A stretch of 64,000 nt of DNA from Strongyloides papillosus (taxonomy: Eukaryota > Nematoda > Chromadorea > Rhabditida > Strongyloididae). The position numbers and the translations under genes were made by a program. The notes under the pieces were generated by a model, which saw only the letters and a list, made by a program, of their open reading frames with translations, had not been told where the DNA came from and did no database searches. Positions 34,589-47,000 of the stretch are shown here, piece by piece; position 1 is the stretch's first letter, and each line of letters begins with the position of its first letter. The DNA is taken from assembly GCA_005656395.1 (NCBI GenBank), contig SRSI01000050.1:4650001-4714000 (forward strand), written 5' to 3'.

Positions 34589-37500
34589 TTATATTATTAA
34601 GTTCTCTGATTTTATTTTACCCTCTACATATGCGGTGAATTGTTTCAAAAATTTTGGATACTCTCTTTTGTATACCTGCATTAGGGGTGCCTTTGGTAAC
34701 CAACCACCAGGATTAACCTGTGCTACATAAACAATCTTCACTGCTACATCATTTCTAGTTAATTTATCAATTGGCTTGTCTTTTGTTAAAATAACTGTCT
34801 GACAGAACATTGCTATTTTTAATCCAACTCTTACGGCTGATGATGATGTTAACTGTAAAAAGAAAATATATTATAATTTATTTTTATTTGTATTATTATT
34901 GTGGAATTGTGCAATAACTTACAGGTACATCATCACGTTGAACGTCATGATTACAAACAATGTACGCATCGTAACACTCCTCATCTTTATGCTCACTAAC
35001 ATTTCTGTAGTGTGACCAGAAGAGTGATTCCCTTTGAGCAGATGGCCAAATTCTTTTATGTAACTGGTGGATTATCGCAAGATCAGGAGATATCTGTTCA
35101 ACTAGTGTCCCTTTAACTAATGTATCTATAATAAAAAAAACACTTATTATTTATTTACTATTATTATTATAAACATACCATCCCACTCTTTTTTGTACTC
35201 AAATTCATAGAAATATTTCAAAAATTCTTTGGCAGTGACACCATTTACGTAGTGATAAGCTTTTAGTGGGTCACATATCATGCCATCAATCTCCACATCC
35301 ATTTTGTACATTTTCATAGCTCCAGAATGTGTAAATAGTTCCCATCTCCCCTCATCGACAGATTCCTTGGCAGCCTTCAATTGTTCGAGCGTTATCTTAT
35401 CAACTGTCTCCCATAATGTACCGTGAGGTGAAGTTATCTGTTCTGGCATACTATTATTTACCTATAATTACATAAAAATATTCATAACCAACAAAATTAA
35501 AATATTAATATCCTTTTATTATTATTTCCATTAAATATCCTTATTTTTATTTTTCGTTAATTATTTATTTCCTTAAAAAACAAATTTCTTTCTCGTTGAT
35601 AAATAAAAATTATATATAAACGATATATACACATACGCCCCTACCCATCTATCTGTATATATATTCTCAGGAACAAAGATAAAAAAACAAAAACAAATAC
35701 AATGAAAAATTTTTATGTTTATATAGTTGCAATGATATATTAACGTATTAGAGTGTTGTATAGATTTTGATGATGACAAGAAAATAAATTATTTTATACA
35801 CAATAAAGGGATGATCAATATGATATAATGGATAGTAGAGGTCATTGATGAGATTTATGTTCATACTTTAAATATCATTTACATTTTACCTATTACTTAA
35901 TATATCTGTTACATGTTTTTCTAACAAATAAATATAAATAAAATTTTTGATCATAAAGTTGAATTGAAACTTTTTTACTGCTGATTATTTTATACATATA
36001 TAGGGTAGTTTATGTGTATTAAAATATAAGGGAGGTATTTAAAAAGTGACAGATAGATATTATATATATGTAGAAAATATGTAAGAAAAAAGGAAAATTA
36101 ATTTAAAATAATTATTCATGTGTGTCGATTTACAAAAATAATAGAAGAAAAAATTTAATTTATGAGCTTACTATAAATCACGTTAAAATATGCATTATAT
36201 ATGTAAAATAATGAGAAGTTTTAAAACAAAAGTTTTATTAGAAAAATTTTTATTTATCTTTTTTTTTATAAAACATCTAAAATATAATTGATTATATATA
36301 ACTTCGCTCCTATGTATTAATACTTGTATATTGTCTTATTAATAATTGATGATTATTAATAAAAATAAATTTTTTATCAAACTGTCGTCATTATAGTATT
36401 TTACTACTTGATTTCTACATATTTTTAATATAAGAAGTCACTTAAAAATAATAAACTTATACACCATAATATCAATTAAAATGAATGATAAAGTGTATAA
36501 AATAATGGATTTAGTAGTATTATAATATTATACAAAATTTTAAGTGAGTATCTGAGATAACACTATAACAAACTTTAGGAAGTATATTATTTTATCATTA
36601 AATTTTAGTCTAAAATATATTGTATCTCAAAAATCAATGAGATTGTATATATTTATTATTATTATGTATAAAAACTTTTATGACATATAAAATTAATTAT
36701 TTCTAATTTATTTTATACTTTTTATTGATATATTTGTTTATATATCAGCTAATCAAATATTACTTCATTTTATTTTTATAAAAATTCTGGAATTTTTCAA
36801 ATTTTATAGAGGAAATTTGTCAAGACATTTTATAAGTGTAGAAAGAAACTAACTATGATATTTTCTTTCTTTTTTTAACATAGTACTTTATCCACTCATT
36901 AAGTAAGATGTTGATTGTAATTAAAAAACTTTTTTATAACTCAAACAAACTTACTTTAGTTTCTTTTTCTTTACCATTATTTGTATCTTTAAGATTTATA
37001 CAATTAATTCCAGTTTCTAATTGACCTTCATTGTCCTCTCCATCACTGGTAAAGGTACGTGTATCAAAAAATTCATCCTCTGTATCAGAGAGTACTGATA
37101 AGGGTGATGATGGGTTCGGAATTTTATGTTGTATGTATTTTTTATTAGTTGTATTTGTTGTTTCTATCTGCAAATAATAAAATACATATAAATACACATA
37201 TATAAACATAAATTTTGCATTTTTATTATACATAAAAAAAATGATTTTTTACATTATGTGCACTATTAATTATATTGCCATCAATAAAAATAGATAATAT
37301 ATATATGTATGATGTATCTTCATTAGCAATTATTATTACCTACCTCATCTTTTTATATCTTTCATTAATTTCATCTTTATGACTACTTTTATTGGTTATT
37401 CCCTCCCGTTTATGATAATTTTAGTTATGTCATCAACCATACTTGATAAAAGACAAAGGTTATCCTTAAAGTCAATTAATTCATTTTTTAGGTTGTAAAC

Positions 37501-38939
37501 AAATGGTATTTGTTTATTCGTCTCCTTGGAATATTCAATGACAAAATTTATCAACTCTTCCACATGACTTTGTAAATTACAAAATTTTAATGATACGTTA
37601 CTTTCATGTGCTGATAATTTCTTCATCATATCCAATCCATTTTTTACTTCCATTGAAAACGGCACATCCTGTAACATATATATAGTATATTATTATAAGT
37701 GTATTTTAAAAATTAGTTATTATTCATTAAAATATTAACATAATGTACATAAAAAAATTATACATACATTATATTATCGCATATACGTGTGTATGTATGT
37801 CAAGCTGTTAAAAAAAAGGAAAAACAAACTTGAAAAATAATAATTACATATTTCTTTTCATTTTTTATTTCTTAACTTCAAATTGTGATATGCATACATG
37901 TTTTTTATTGACAACTTTTTTTACATGCATTTTAAATGTTATTACTTTAATAAATAAAAAAAAGTAATATAATTACTGGGTAAAGTTTTTACTTTAAATT
38001 ATTTTAATTACCCCAACAACAACTATAACTATAATTCTATATTTACTAAATATAAAATTTTTACTCCTTCTTATTTTTTAGCTGTTAATATCAACCACAA
38101 ATCCTATTAGTTCACATAAACTTCAAAGAGTGTATTTTTGTATTTATCAAAAATTTACCATACTATCAAAGATAAACAGAAACTTTTTTGTCAATCAAAG
38201 AGATAAAATTATTTAAAGTAAATTATTGACATCATTCTATAAATATATATCTCTTGACAATGAACATTTTTTTGTTTAAAAAAATTTCTGCATTTAATAC
38301 ATCCAATAATAAACAAGGAAGTCATTTTTTATATACTAGATACTTTATTTTAAAATATTATTAATATCTCTTTTTAATTTAGGTAAGATTTATATACTTA
38401 GAATCTTAAAGAAATTTTACTACAATTTTATATATATATATCAAATTTCTATATCTCTTACCATAATTATTATTTTTATATATTCCTTTTTTATTTACGT
38501 TTTATTATATATATTTTATTTTCATTACAAATATGTATATATTTTTTTATTTGGATATTAAGGAGAAAAAATAAAAATTTTAATTTAAACTAACCACATT
38601 ATTAGGAACCTCATTCCTCCATTCCATTTCCTTTTTTCTTATATAATTAAGACCACTATTTGGACCAGATTGTTCATTTAAGTATTTTACCCATATATTA
38701 CGTTGCACCTCATCCTCAGCCTTCAGATACCATACAGCACCATTTAAAGCTATCTCAAAGTTACTTAAATCATAACGATCTGGTTTGATAAGGGCATTTC
38801 CAAGGGACATTGAACCTCTAATACCATACTTCATTTCTGATTTTGATTTAAAGTAGTACAATACCCCATCCGAGACTACAAAATATCTCTCCTGCCAACC
38901 ATTTAAGTAATTCGTCCATTTTATTAGAATCCCCTCCAT
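34589..38939 (-). CDS. cert-1: Ceramide transfer protein CERT (PH-FFAT-START)
   Basis: Exons with good junctions: 38939-38595 (PH domain), 37167-36955, 35461-35179, 35125-34923 and 34852-34589; an additional exon starts at 37668 and ends at an uncertain donor (37438 or 37344). The PH domain (EGILIKWTNYLNGWQERYFV...) targets Golgi PI4P. TEDEFFDTRTF is a FFAT motif that binds ER VAP proteins. The START domain holds EGRWELFTHSGAMKMYK, DPLKAYHYVNGVTAKEF, HKRIWPSAQRESLF and YVAQVNPGGWLP, and ends in KREYPKFLKQFTAYVEGK, matching the human CERT START domain throughout. CERT moves ceramide from ER to Golgi for sphingomyelin synthesis. The middle region is shorter than in mammals, and the Ser-rich phospho-repeat is not obvious. 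It is convergent with serine racemase, 170 bp apart. Confidence 0.9.
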
Positions 38940-41001
38940 CTCTTTTTTTTCTATTTTTATTCTTTATCTCCTCTACACAACAATACTATACACTACAAAT
39001 ATAACAAAATTTATATATTTCTTTAACTATACAACAAGGATAAAAATTAATGGGTACAAAAGTATTCTATAAAAAGTTGAAGTAGAGAAGTAAAAACTTA
39101 TTACACATAAAAAAGTTTAATAATGTGCGTAAAAAAAATATTACATTACATAATACTTTTTGTTCATATATTAATGTCCTGTTGTCATAGAAGTAAGATT
39201 GTTTTGATTTACATCATTAACAGTTACTAGGGACATAATATTAATAAATTATTTTTACGGTTAATCTAACTTTATGTAGTTATATAAAAAAAATTACCCG
39301 TTAGGTTTAAATTTACACATTCCTTTTGATAAAAATGCTTTTGACGTTAGAATATTTATTGTAATAGTATCACAATGCTCCTAGATAAAAGCATTTATTT
39401 TTATATACTCATAAATTTGAAGTTATATGTCATTTATTATACATAAGATATATAAAGAAAGTATTCTTTTTTTTCCCTAAAATAATTCGAACTTTTCTTT
39501 TACTCAAAATTGTATAGATATGTACATAAGAATATGTATAATATTAGTAGTCTAAAGAAAAACATATAATATACTTTAAAATTATAATTTATTTAGTTAG
39601 GCTGTTATATATCTAATAATATTAACTAATTAATCATAACTTTAATATCCCTACTTCCTATTTCAAAAAAGATAACTTTAAAAAATTTTTTGGTTATGAT
39701 AGAGAAAAGGTTATATCAATTGTACAAAATGAGAGAAATATGTGAATGTATTTGGTGTAGGAATTAGAATAATATATAATAACAATAAAAATAAATAATA
39801 GGTAGGAGTATAGAAAGAAAACAGTTGTAATAATAAAAAATTGATTTTCACAAGCAAAAATTATGTTTTATTCTCAATCATACTATTTTTTTTATTTTCT
39901 CTTACTATTGGTTCTATATTTTGTATATTTATTTATACGCTTTATTTTCCTAAAAACCTGTGCTTATACATTGCTCTTTCTTAGTGATAACAGGTTAATT
40001 ATTTGCATACTTTATAGAAATATAAAAGATATGATTATAAAAGTACATATACTACTAGAAGATATGAATTATAATAATGTATCAATTTTTGATTATTGTA
40101 GCAGATTGAAGAAATTTGATCATTAAAATCTAAATAAGGATGTATTTTAGTATGAACATCTTTCCACAAATGTAGTTATAAATATGTATAGATGAGTTGT
40201 GAAGGTAACATTCTTGATATTGAAGTTTGCACTTTACTTGTTCCAGATAGGACAACTTTTTTTATACTTAGAAATTTTTTTTACAACATCCCCTATTCTC
40301 TAGAGTAATTAAGGGCATTAAAAGTACTTTATGGATACTTTTAGAAGTTTAAAACTATGCAAAATAATCATATTGATATTAGTAAATAATTTATAATGAA
40401 ATATAAGGACATTTTGGTAATTTCTTTTTATAAATTTCTGATCTTACATTCAAATAGTATTAGAAAACTTTATCTAAAGTTAATTTCTAACTTCCAACTT
40501 TGATATCACTATAATTTAACCATTATCAATAATTACACCAATAATTTTGACAGTTTTTTATTTATTTACTTGGAAATGTATGTATAACAGTATTATGTTA
40601 TACAATACGAAAACACCTCCGTTGACTCACCCCGTATTTCACATATTTTCTACATATACTCATTTATTTTAAAATATTTATATAGGAGAGTTCGAGGCCT
40701 ATCGATTGTGGGAGAAAGACTAACTGCTTTGATATATATTTTCTCTATATATCATTGTAGTTGAAGAGGCAACCGACAAATTATCTTTAACTTCTTTTTT
40801 TTAACACCACACTTTTAATAATTTCATCAACAAATAAGATAGTACTTTGATATTTGTGTATTGGACCACACAACGATGATATATACAATTTCATTACAAC
40901 CACTATATATATTAATAATTACACACTTTTTAATCATAATAGCACTATGACAAATATTTAATTAAAAATATACCTTTATTAATATTTTTGTAGATGTTTT
41001 T
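38940..41001. other. AT-rich intergenic DNA, divergent promoters
   Basis: About 2 kb between CERT (-) and the R-SMAD (+). A 87-codon frame at 39863-40126 is hydrophobic and AT-driven and was not called. A TTTTTGTAG at 40985-40993 just before the SMAD start could be a trans-splice or cis-splice acceptor, so an upstream SMAD exon is not excluded. Confidence 0.4.
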
Positions 41002-42542
41002 ATGATGAAAAGTTTCATTGAAAATGCATTCTCTGGTTCTTGGAAAAATCTTCAAAAAGAAATAAAAGTTGGTGATATTTATTTTGGTGCTCCGGGTGAT
41101 GTAAGTGTTCTATTAAAATGAAATAACTTTTATAATCTATCTTTTTTTAATATACAGAAAACTAAAACCGTTGATAGGGCGTTAAAAGCATTATCTAAAT
41201 TAATACAGGAATCACATTGTTCTCTGAAGACATACGAAAATATCATTAGAAGAGGTGATTTAGAATCACCATGCATAGTTGTTCCCAAGGTACCAAAATC
41301 ACTATCAAAAGGTCATTTCTTTGATTGGAATGAACAAAAACTTTACCCCCATTATGTAGCATGTAGATTATTCCGTTTCCCTGATATGAATGATTACCAT
41401 CAATTGATACCATCATATAGAAGTTGTAAAGCACCATTCAATAGAAAGAGTAATCATGTTTGTATAAATCCATTCCACTACAATTCTCTTAGACGTCCTA
41501 AATTACCACCAGTTAAGATTCCTAATAGAGTAGCAAACCAAGAATACCATCAACCATTGAAATCTGGTGATAGAAGTAATATTGATACCTCTGTACAAAC
41601 TTTAATGGATGCTATGGAAAGTGATGCTTATACTCACCATGATATGATACCTAATACAACTGTCTATTGTGATATGACATTGGATGATAGAATAAGACAA
41701 TTAGTTGATTCTTATAATTATCCTGGTAGTGATACAACAACCGAGACCGGATCTGTTTTTGGTTCATGTCAAAATGACTATACATCAAACCCAGGTTCAC
41801 AAGGTTACCTCTCTGATGATATGGATAGTGAAATTCATTCGCCTTCAAGTGAGACAGTTAAATCATTCGATGATGGTAGGGGCATATAATCTTTAGATTT
41901 TATTTTAAAATAGGTTTTTCAGATCATATTAATGTTCCGTACACAGAACCAGATGCATGGTGTTCAATATACTACTACGAGAGAACATTACGTGTTGGTT
42001 CTCATTTCCAAGGTAAATCTCCATCAATAGTAATTGATACAATGTACTTAACAAAAACAGAAAGTCATATGGCATTAGGAGCATTCTCAAATGAGATGAG
42101 ATCTAGTGAAGTTAAAGAGACAAGAGAATCAATTGGAAGAGGTATCCGTTTATACTATATAGCGGATGATATTTATGTTGAAAATCTATCACACCATTCA
42201 GTTTTCATCCAAAGTCCAAATTGTAATATGAGAAATGGTTGGCATCCAGCTACTGTTGTTAAAGTACCACCTGGTTGCCATTGTAATATGTTTAGTTATA
42301 GTAGATTGGCATCATTGTTGAATGAGGCAGCTAAAGTTGGTTATGAGGCTGTTTATTCATTAACAAGAACATGTACAATAAGATTGTCTTTTGGTAAAGG
42401 TTGGGGTAATGAATATAAACGACCTACAGTTGCTTCAACACCATGTTGGTTGGAGATTCATTTACATGGTGCATTGAGATGGGTTGATAATGTCCTATCT
42501 CATATGAATTCCCCAGAGATGAGGGTTAGTAGCTTTACATAA
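41002..42542 (+). CDS. Receptor-regulated SMAD, SMAD2/3 type
   Basis: Exons 41002-41100, 41158-41875 and 41914-42542; introns of 57 and 38 bp; 481 residues. The MH1 domain (about 20-165) keeps the zinc ligands (ESPCIVVP, SCKAPF, VCINPFHY), although the DNA-reading hairpin reads PKSLSKGHF, unlike RSLDGRLQVS of vertebrates. An acidic Ser/Thr/Asp linker follows. The MH2 domain starts DAWCSIYYYERTLRVGSHF and contains IGRGIRLYYI, QSPNCNMRNGWHPATVVK and TCTIRLSFGKGWGNEYKR. The L3 loop (EYKRPTVASTPCW) has Thr where SMAD2/3 do, pointing to the TGF-beta/activin branch (DAF-8-like rather than SMA-2/3). The end is RVSSFT where R-SMADs have SSxS. This would be the transcriptional effector of a TGF-beta pathway such as the dauer/infective-larva pathway. 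Confidence 0.9.
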
Positions 42543-43389
42543 CTCATGAAAATGATGATGAATCAAGAAAAAGAAATAATAAATAACATCAAAACATAAT
42601 AGTTGAATTGATAATAATATATATAATACTTCTACGATCTACAATTTATACTTTCCTTGCATCAAAATACCTATACGTATACTATATATTTTTTTATCAA
42701 ACTTTAATTATCCCAGTGAAGGAGGAAGATGATACAGTAATGATGAAAAGTTACAAGAAATTATTATTTCTACAATATTTAATAATCACTAACTAACAAC
42801 CACAAAACAAATGAGTGTATGGTCTAAGAGAATAAATCTTTTATTTTGGAGAATTTTAGTTATTTAACTCAAGATAGAAAAAATCAAATCATCTTCCAGC
42901 AAACTAAAACAATGATTCTAATTTAAAACACCAAAAAAAGAAAGATTCTACTATTTATATAAATTATCAAAAAAAGATAAATTTAGAATAGAATAAAAAA
43001 TAGAGTTTTACACTATATTTATATCTATTTTAAATGTGAAAAAACAATTAATAATTATTTATGTGTACGAATAATAAAAAATACCTCAACAAGAATACGT
43101 ATTTTATTTTTTTAACTCACTTGTTACCATTTTCACTTCAAGTTTTATTTCTTTTTTTAACGATAAAAAACGATTTAACAGCATGAAGTTATATATAAAA
43201 AAAAGAATTATGAATGGTTTTGGTTGAAAATTTTTTATACCTCATTAGATTTTGCTTTCTTAAAATTGTGAAAGTCAAAAATATATGTAAATATAAATAT
43301 TCTTACATAATATTTTGATTGACATTTTACCTTATTCTTGAGTAAAAAATTTTTAACATATATTATTATATAATTTTATTATTATTTAA
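42543..43389. other. Intergenic, R-SMAD to Ly6 gene
   Basis: About 0.85 kb with no gene. The first 100 bp are likely the R-SMAD 3' UTR. A 62-codon AT-rich frame (42608-42796) was not called. Confidence 0.4.
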
Positions 43390-44050
43390 ATGACACTCAA
43401 ATTTATTATTATCAATCAACTACTTTTATTTTCGGTATATTTAAGTGATGTTAAAGGAGTTAGTAATTCTACTGACAAAATATGTGATGTTAAAAATAAT
43501 GATAATAATAGATCGTTTAGTGATGTTTTGACATCTGGTTTGGAATGTTATTATTGTACGTACTCGATTCAGAGTTCTAATAAGAATTTACAACTTCAGA
43601 AGAATCATATGGATTATTGTTTGTCAAAAAATAAGTTGAAGGAGGATTTGAGGCTTAGGACTCCGTGTGCTATTCATGAGAACCAATGTATGGTAAGGGT
43701 GTTTTTCAATATATTTGTCCGTAAAAATACTTTTGAAAATTTAATTTGTGGGTTTTTTTAAGAGTGTTATAAAATTGATAAATAATAGAATTGTTGATAT
43801 CGAGAGAGATTGCGTTAATACTTGTAGTCAACAATGTTTTGAGACCGGATATGGTATTACAGTAAAAAGGTGCATAAGATGCTGCAACACAAGCTTCTGC
43901 AATGATTTTTCAATAGAAGAAATGGATAGTATTGAGATTAAACTTTTGAAGACAAGAAGAAGAAATTATAGTTTCAAACTTTTTCCAATACCAAGAACAA
44001 TTATCCTATTCTGTTCTATTTATATTACATTTTCAATATTTCATAACTAA
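43390..44050 (+). CDS. GPI-anchored Ly6/uPAR-type three-finger protein
   Basis: Exons 43390-43692 and 43763-44050 (70-bp intron, GTAAGG...TTTTTAAG, phase 0); 196 residues. The N-terminus is a signal peptide (MTLKFIIINQLLLFSVYLSDVKG). The ectodomain begins with the LECYYCTYS pair and ends with RCIRCCNTSFCNDF, the CC....CN box that closes Ly6-type domains; RDCVNTCSQQCFETGYG lies between. The C-terminus is hydrophobic (TIILFCSIYITFSIF) after a basic stretch, as expected for a GPI signal. Nematode relatives include the ODR-2/HOT group. It is a cell-surface protein and the ligand cannot be inferred. Its position between two SMAD genes is suggestive only, although TGF-beta receptor ectodomains share this fold. 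Confidence 0.82.
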
Positions 44051-47000
44051 ATTTTCATTTTATTTAACAATAAAGACTATTTATAATAATTAATTTCATA
44101 CAAAACATAAAATTTTATCTTTTAACAAATAAAATTTTTTTATCTTTCCTTTTCTCTTTTGTTAATTTTTACCACAAACAAAACTTTTCATGTTATTGAA
44201 TAAAAAATTATGTTACATTTTAAATAAGCAAAATATATCCTTCAATTTAAAAAGAAATTAAATTTTATTGTTTTTTTATCAAATAAAATTACATCTTTTT
44301 TGAGGATGGAGGAGAGAGGAGGAAGGAACAAGAAGATATATTAATAAATTTTTACAAATTATAAATAACTTACCCATATTTTAGTAACTAAAAATATAAA
44401 AGATATAATGCATTCCTCGAAGATAGTATTATAATTTCTCTCATAAAGTTTAATCTTGTAATAACATTATAAAAAAAGAAACATTTGTATTTTAAAGATT
44501 TTTATTTAAAAATGTTATATGTTAGAATATTAACAATGTTTTAAGAAAAAAAATTTACCCTTATATTTGATAATATAATTATCTCAATATTACTTTTAAA
44601 CAACATATTATATATAACATCAAAAATATAATTGAGTCGAAGGGAAAAAAAAGATTATTTAAAAAAAACAAAACCAATACAATTAGTTGGATTATGCTTC
44701 TTCAAAGAGAGAGAGGAGAATAAAAAATTCATTTAACTTTTTTTATTACATAATAATAAAATTTTGGCAAATAAAAATTATGTTAAATGTTTTGTGTCGT
44801 GTTTAGTAGTATGAAACATGAATTGAGATAAATGTAGAATATAAAATACCTCAGGTAGGTGTTGATATTTTGTTAATCATTCTCAAACTCAATACACCTC
44901 ATTTTTTCAATCTAACCTCAATCTCAAATAACTTAAAAGATGATGATCAATCGTTATTAGTAACAATATCCGTTAACAATTTACCAATATTTTAATATCT
45001 CTTTATAATTCTCAATACTCCGGATTCCTCCTTTGATTTTACATTTTCATTTTTAAAAGACATCCCATTATTAAAATTTTTAACTACTTTATCTTTTTCT
45101 ATAATTTTTATTGTTAAGGTAAAATATACTCTTATTATACTTTCCTTTTTTTGATAAAGATATTTTTGTTTTTTACAACTTTTTTTCTAACTTACATTAA
45201 TTATTTATTAGATTATATACAAATTATGTATTTATAATTTTTTATTGAAATAATTAATTTTTAATGAGTGATGTATTAAAAAAATTGTTTTTATTATTTT
45301 AATTATAAAATTTATTTTGCCCTGCTACTTTGATATATTTATTTATATAAATCACATACTTGTTGTTATACACTTAGCAAATATTTTTAATTGTTACATA
45401 TCATGACATTATTAACATTTTTAAAATTCTTTAAGAATACCGCAAAAAAAAAATAAAATGATAATAGGATAAAATAATATATGACAAAATTGATGTTCTA
45501 TGGCAATTAATTAGGTACCTTCTTCAAAATGTCTATTCAGCAATTTTTTCCTTCAAAAATTATTATCAAAAATATAATTAAACTTAGATTTATTAGAATA
45601 TTTTATGGTTAATTAGTTTTAGTATATTATAATTAAATTTATTGATAGTATAATGGAGAATGAAAATAATAATGATAATATATGTATATATTTTTGTTAA
45701 TTTTTCTCTCAATATACCTGTGAAGATATTTGATATCAATATTAGAAAATGGGAAAAAAATCATTTTTTTTACCTTTTTTTTGCATCTTTTTAATGTTTC
45801 TTTTTATGAATTTTTAAATTGTCTAAATATGATATTTATGTAGATATTCATCATATATATTTATTTATTTACTTTGATATGAAAATCGTAATTTACATGT
45901 GTGAAAACTTACCAATTGTAGAATGGGGGTGTATTATATGATAAGAAAGAGGGAGTAAAATAGATATCATTGTTATAGAGGAGATGAGAAAAAAAAGAGG
46001 TAAAATTAGAGGATGACAAAATAATTTCCTCCATCCATTGATAGAAGTTCAAATGTGATAATTAGTTCTTTTTGTTAAAAAATATAGTAAATAATAGTGT
46101 ATATTTTTATATAATTTATGAAAAGAGTTATATACCAATTTAACTATCACAGTTTATTTTGGTTTGTAAATTAAAGAGAGAGAGAGTAAACCAAAAATAT
46201 ATATAACTTTGTCATTTCTCTTAAATTTTTTAACATCCTTCTTTTAAAAATATACTTTTTAAAAAGATTCATTGTAATGGAGTTGTAGTTTAAAATTTTA
46301 GGAAAAAGAACTTTCTTAAAAAATAGAAAAGAAGAAAAAGGAGATGAATAGGGAGAGATGTGACTTGAAATTGGGTATCACATTTGCTTTTACTCCTAAA
46401 ATGTTTATATAATATTAGTTTAGTTTTCCAAGCCTGTGATATTCAGGCAATTGTGGAGATAAAAGGAATTATTTTTATATTTTAAATGTTATTTTCTCTT
46501 TTTTATTAAATTTAATACTTATACCCCCTATTGTGGTGATAAATTTTCTAAGAAAGTTATATATAATTTTGTGCATATTATATATTATTTTTTTTATTCT
46601 AAATATTTTCTGGTAAAAAAAGAAACTATTTTTATTTTTATCGTCCTTTATTTTTGATCATAGGAGAGGATAGAAAGTTTGTGATGTCTGAAGTATGAAG
46701 GAGGAATAGAAATTAATCATCTAATGTTAGGAATATTAATTTAAATATTCTTTTATGTGTGATATTTTAATAATCATTGTTTATTTTAATGAGCCTAAAA
46801 CCATTATTTTAAATGAATCTTAAAAATGTAAATATTAAATTTTATGCTTTATTCTTCTATTTTTAATAAAAAAAATACATATTCCTCTTTTCATATATAA
46901 CCATTAAAAATAATATATCTTTATGGGTTAAAAGATAATTTTTTCCTATATTTTTAGAATAAAAATTATAAGGAAGATGTGTGTTAGTGTATTGTTATGG

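Noticed and set aside
42520..42560. GTTAGT after ATGAGG in the R-SMAD read as a splice donor
   Set aside because: Without splicing the sequence aligns residue for residue with the R-SMAD C-terminus (RVSSFT against RCSSVS) and then stops, so the end is taken as genuine.
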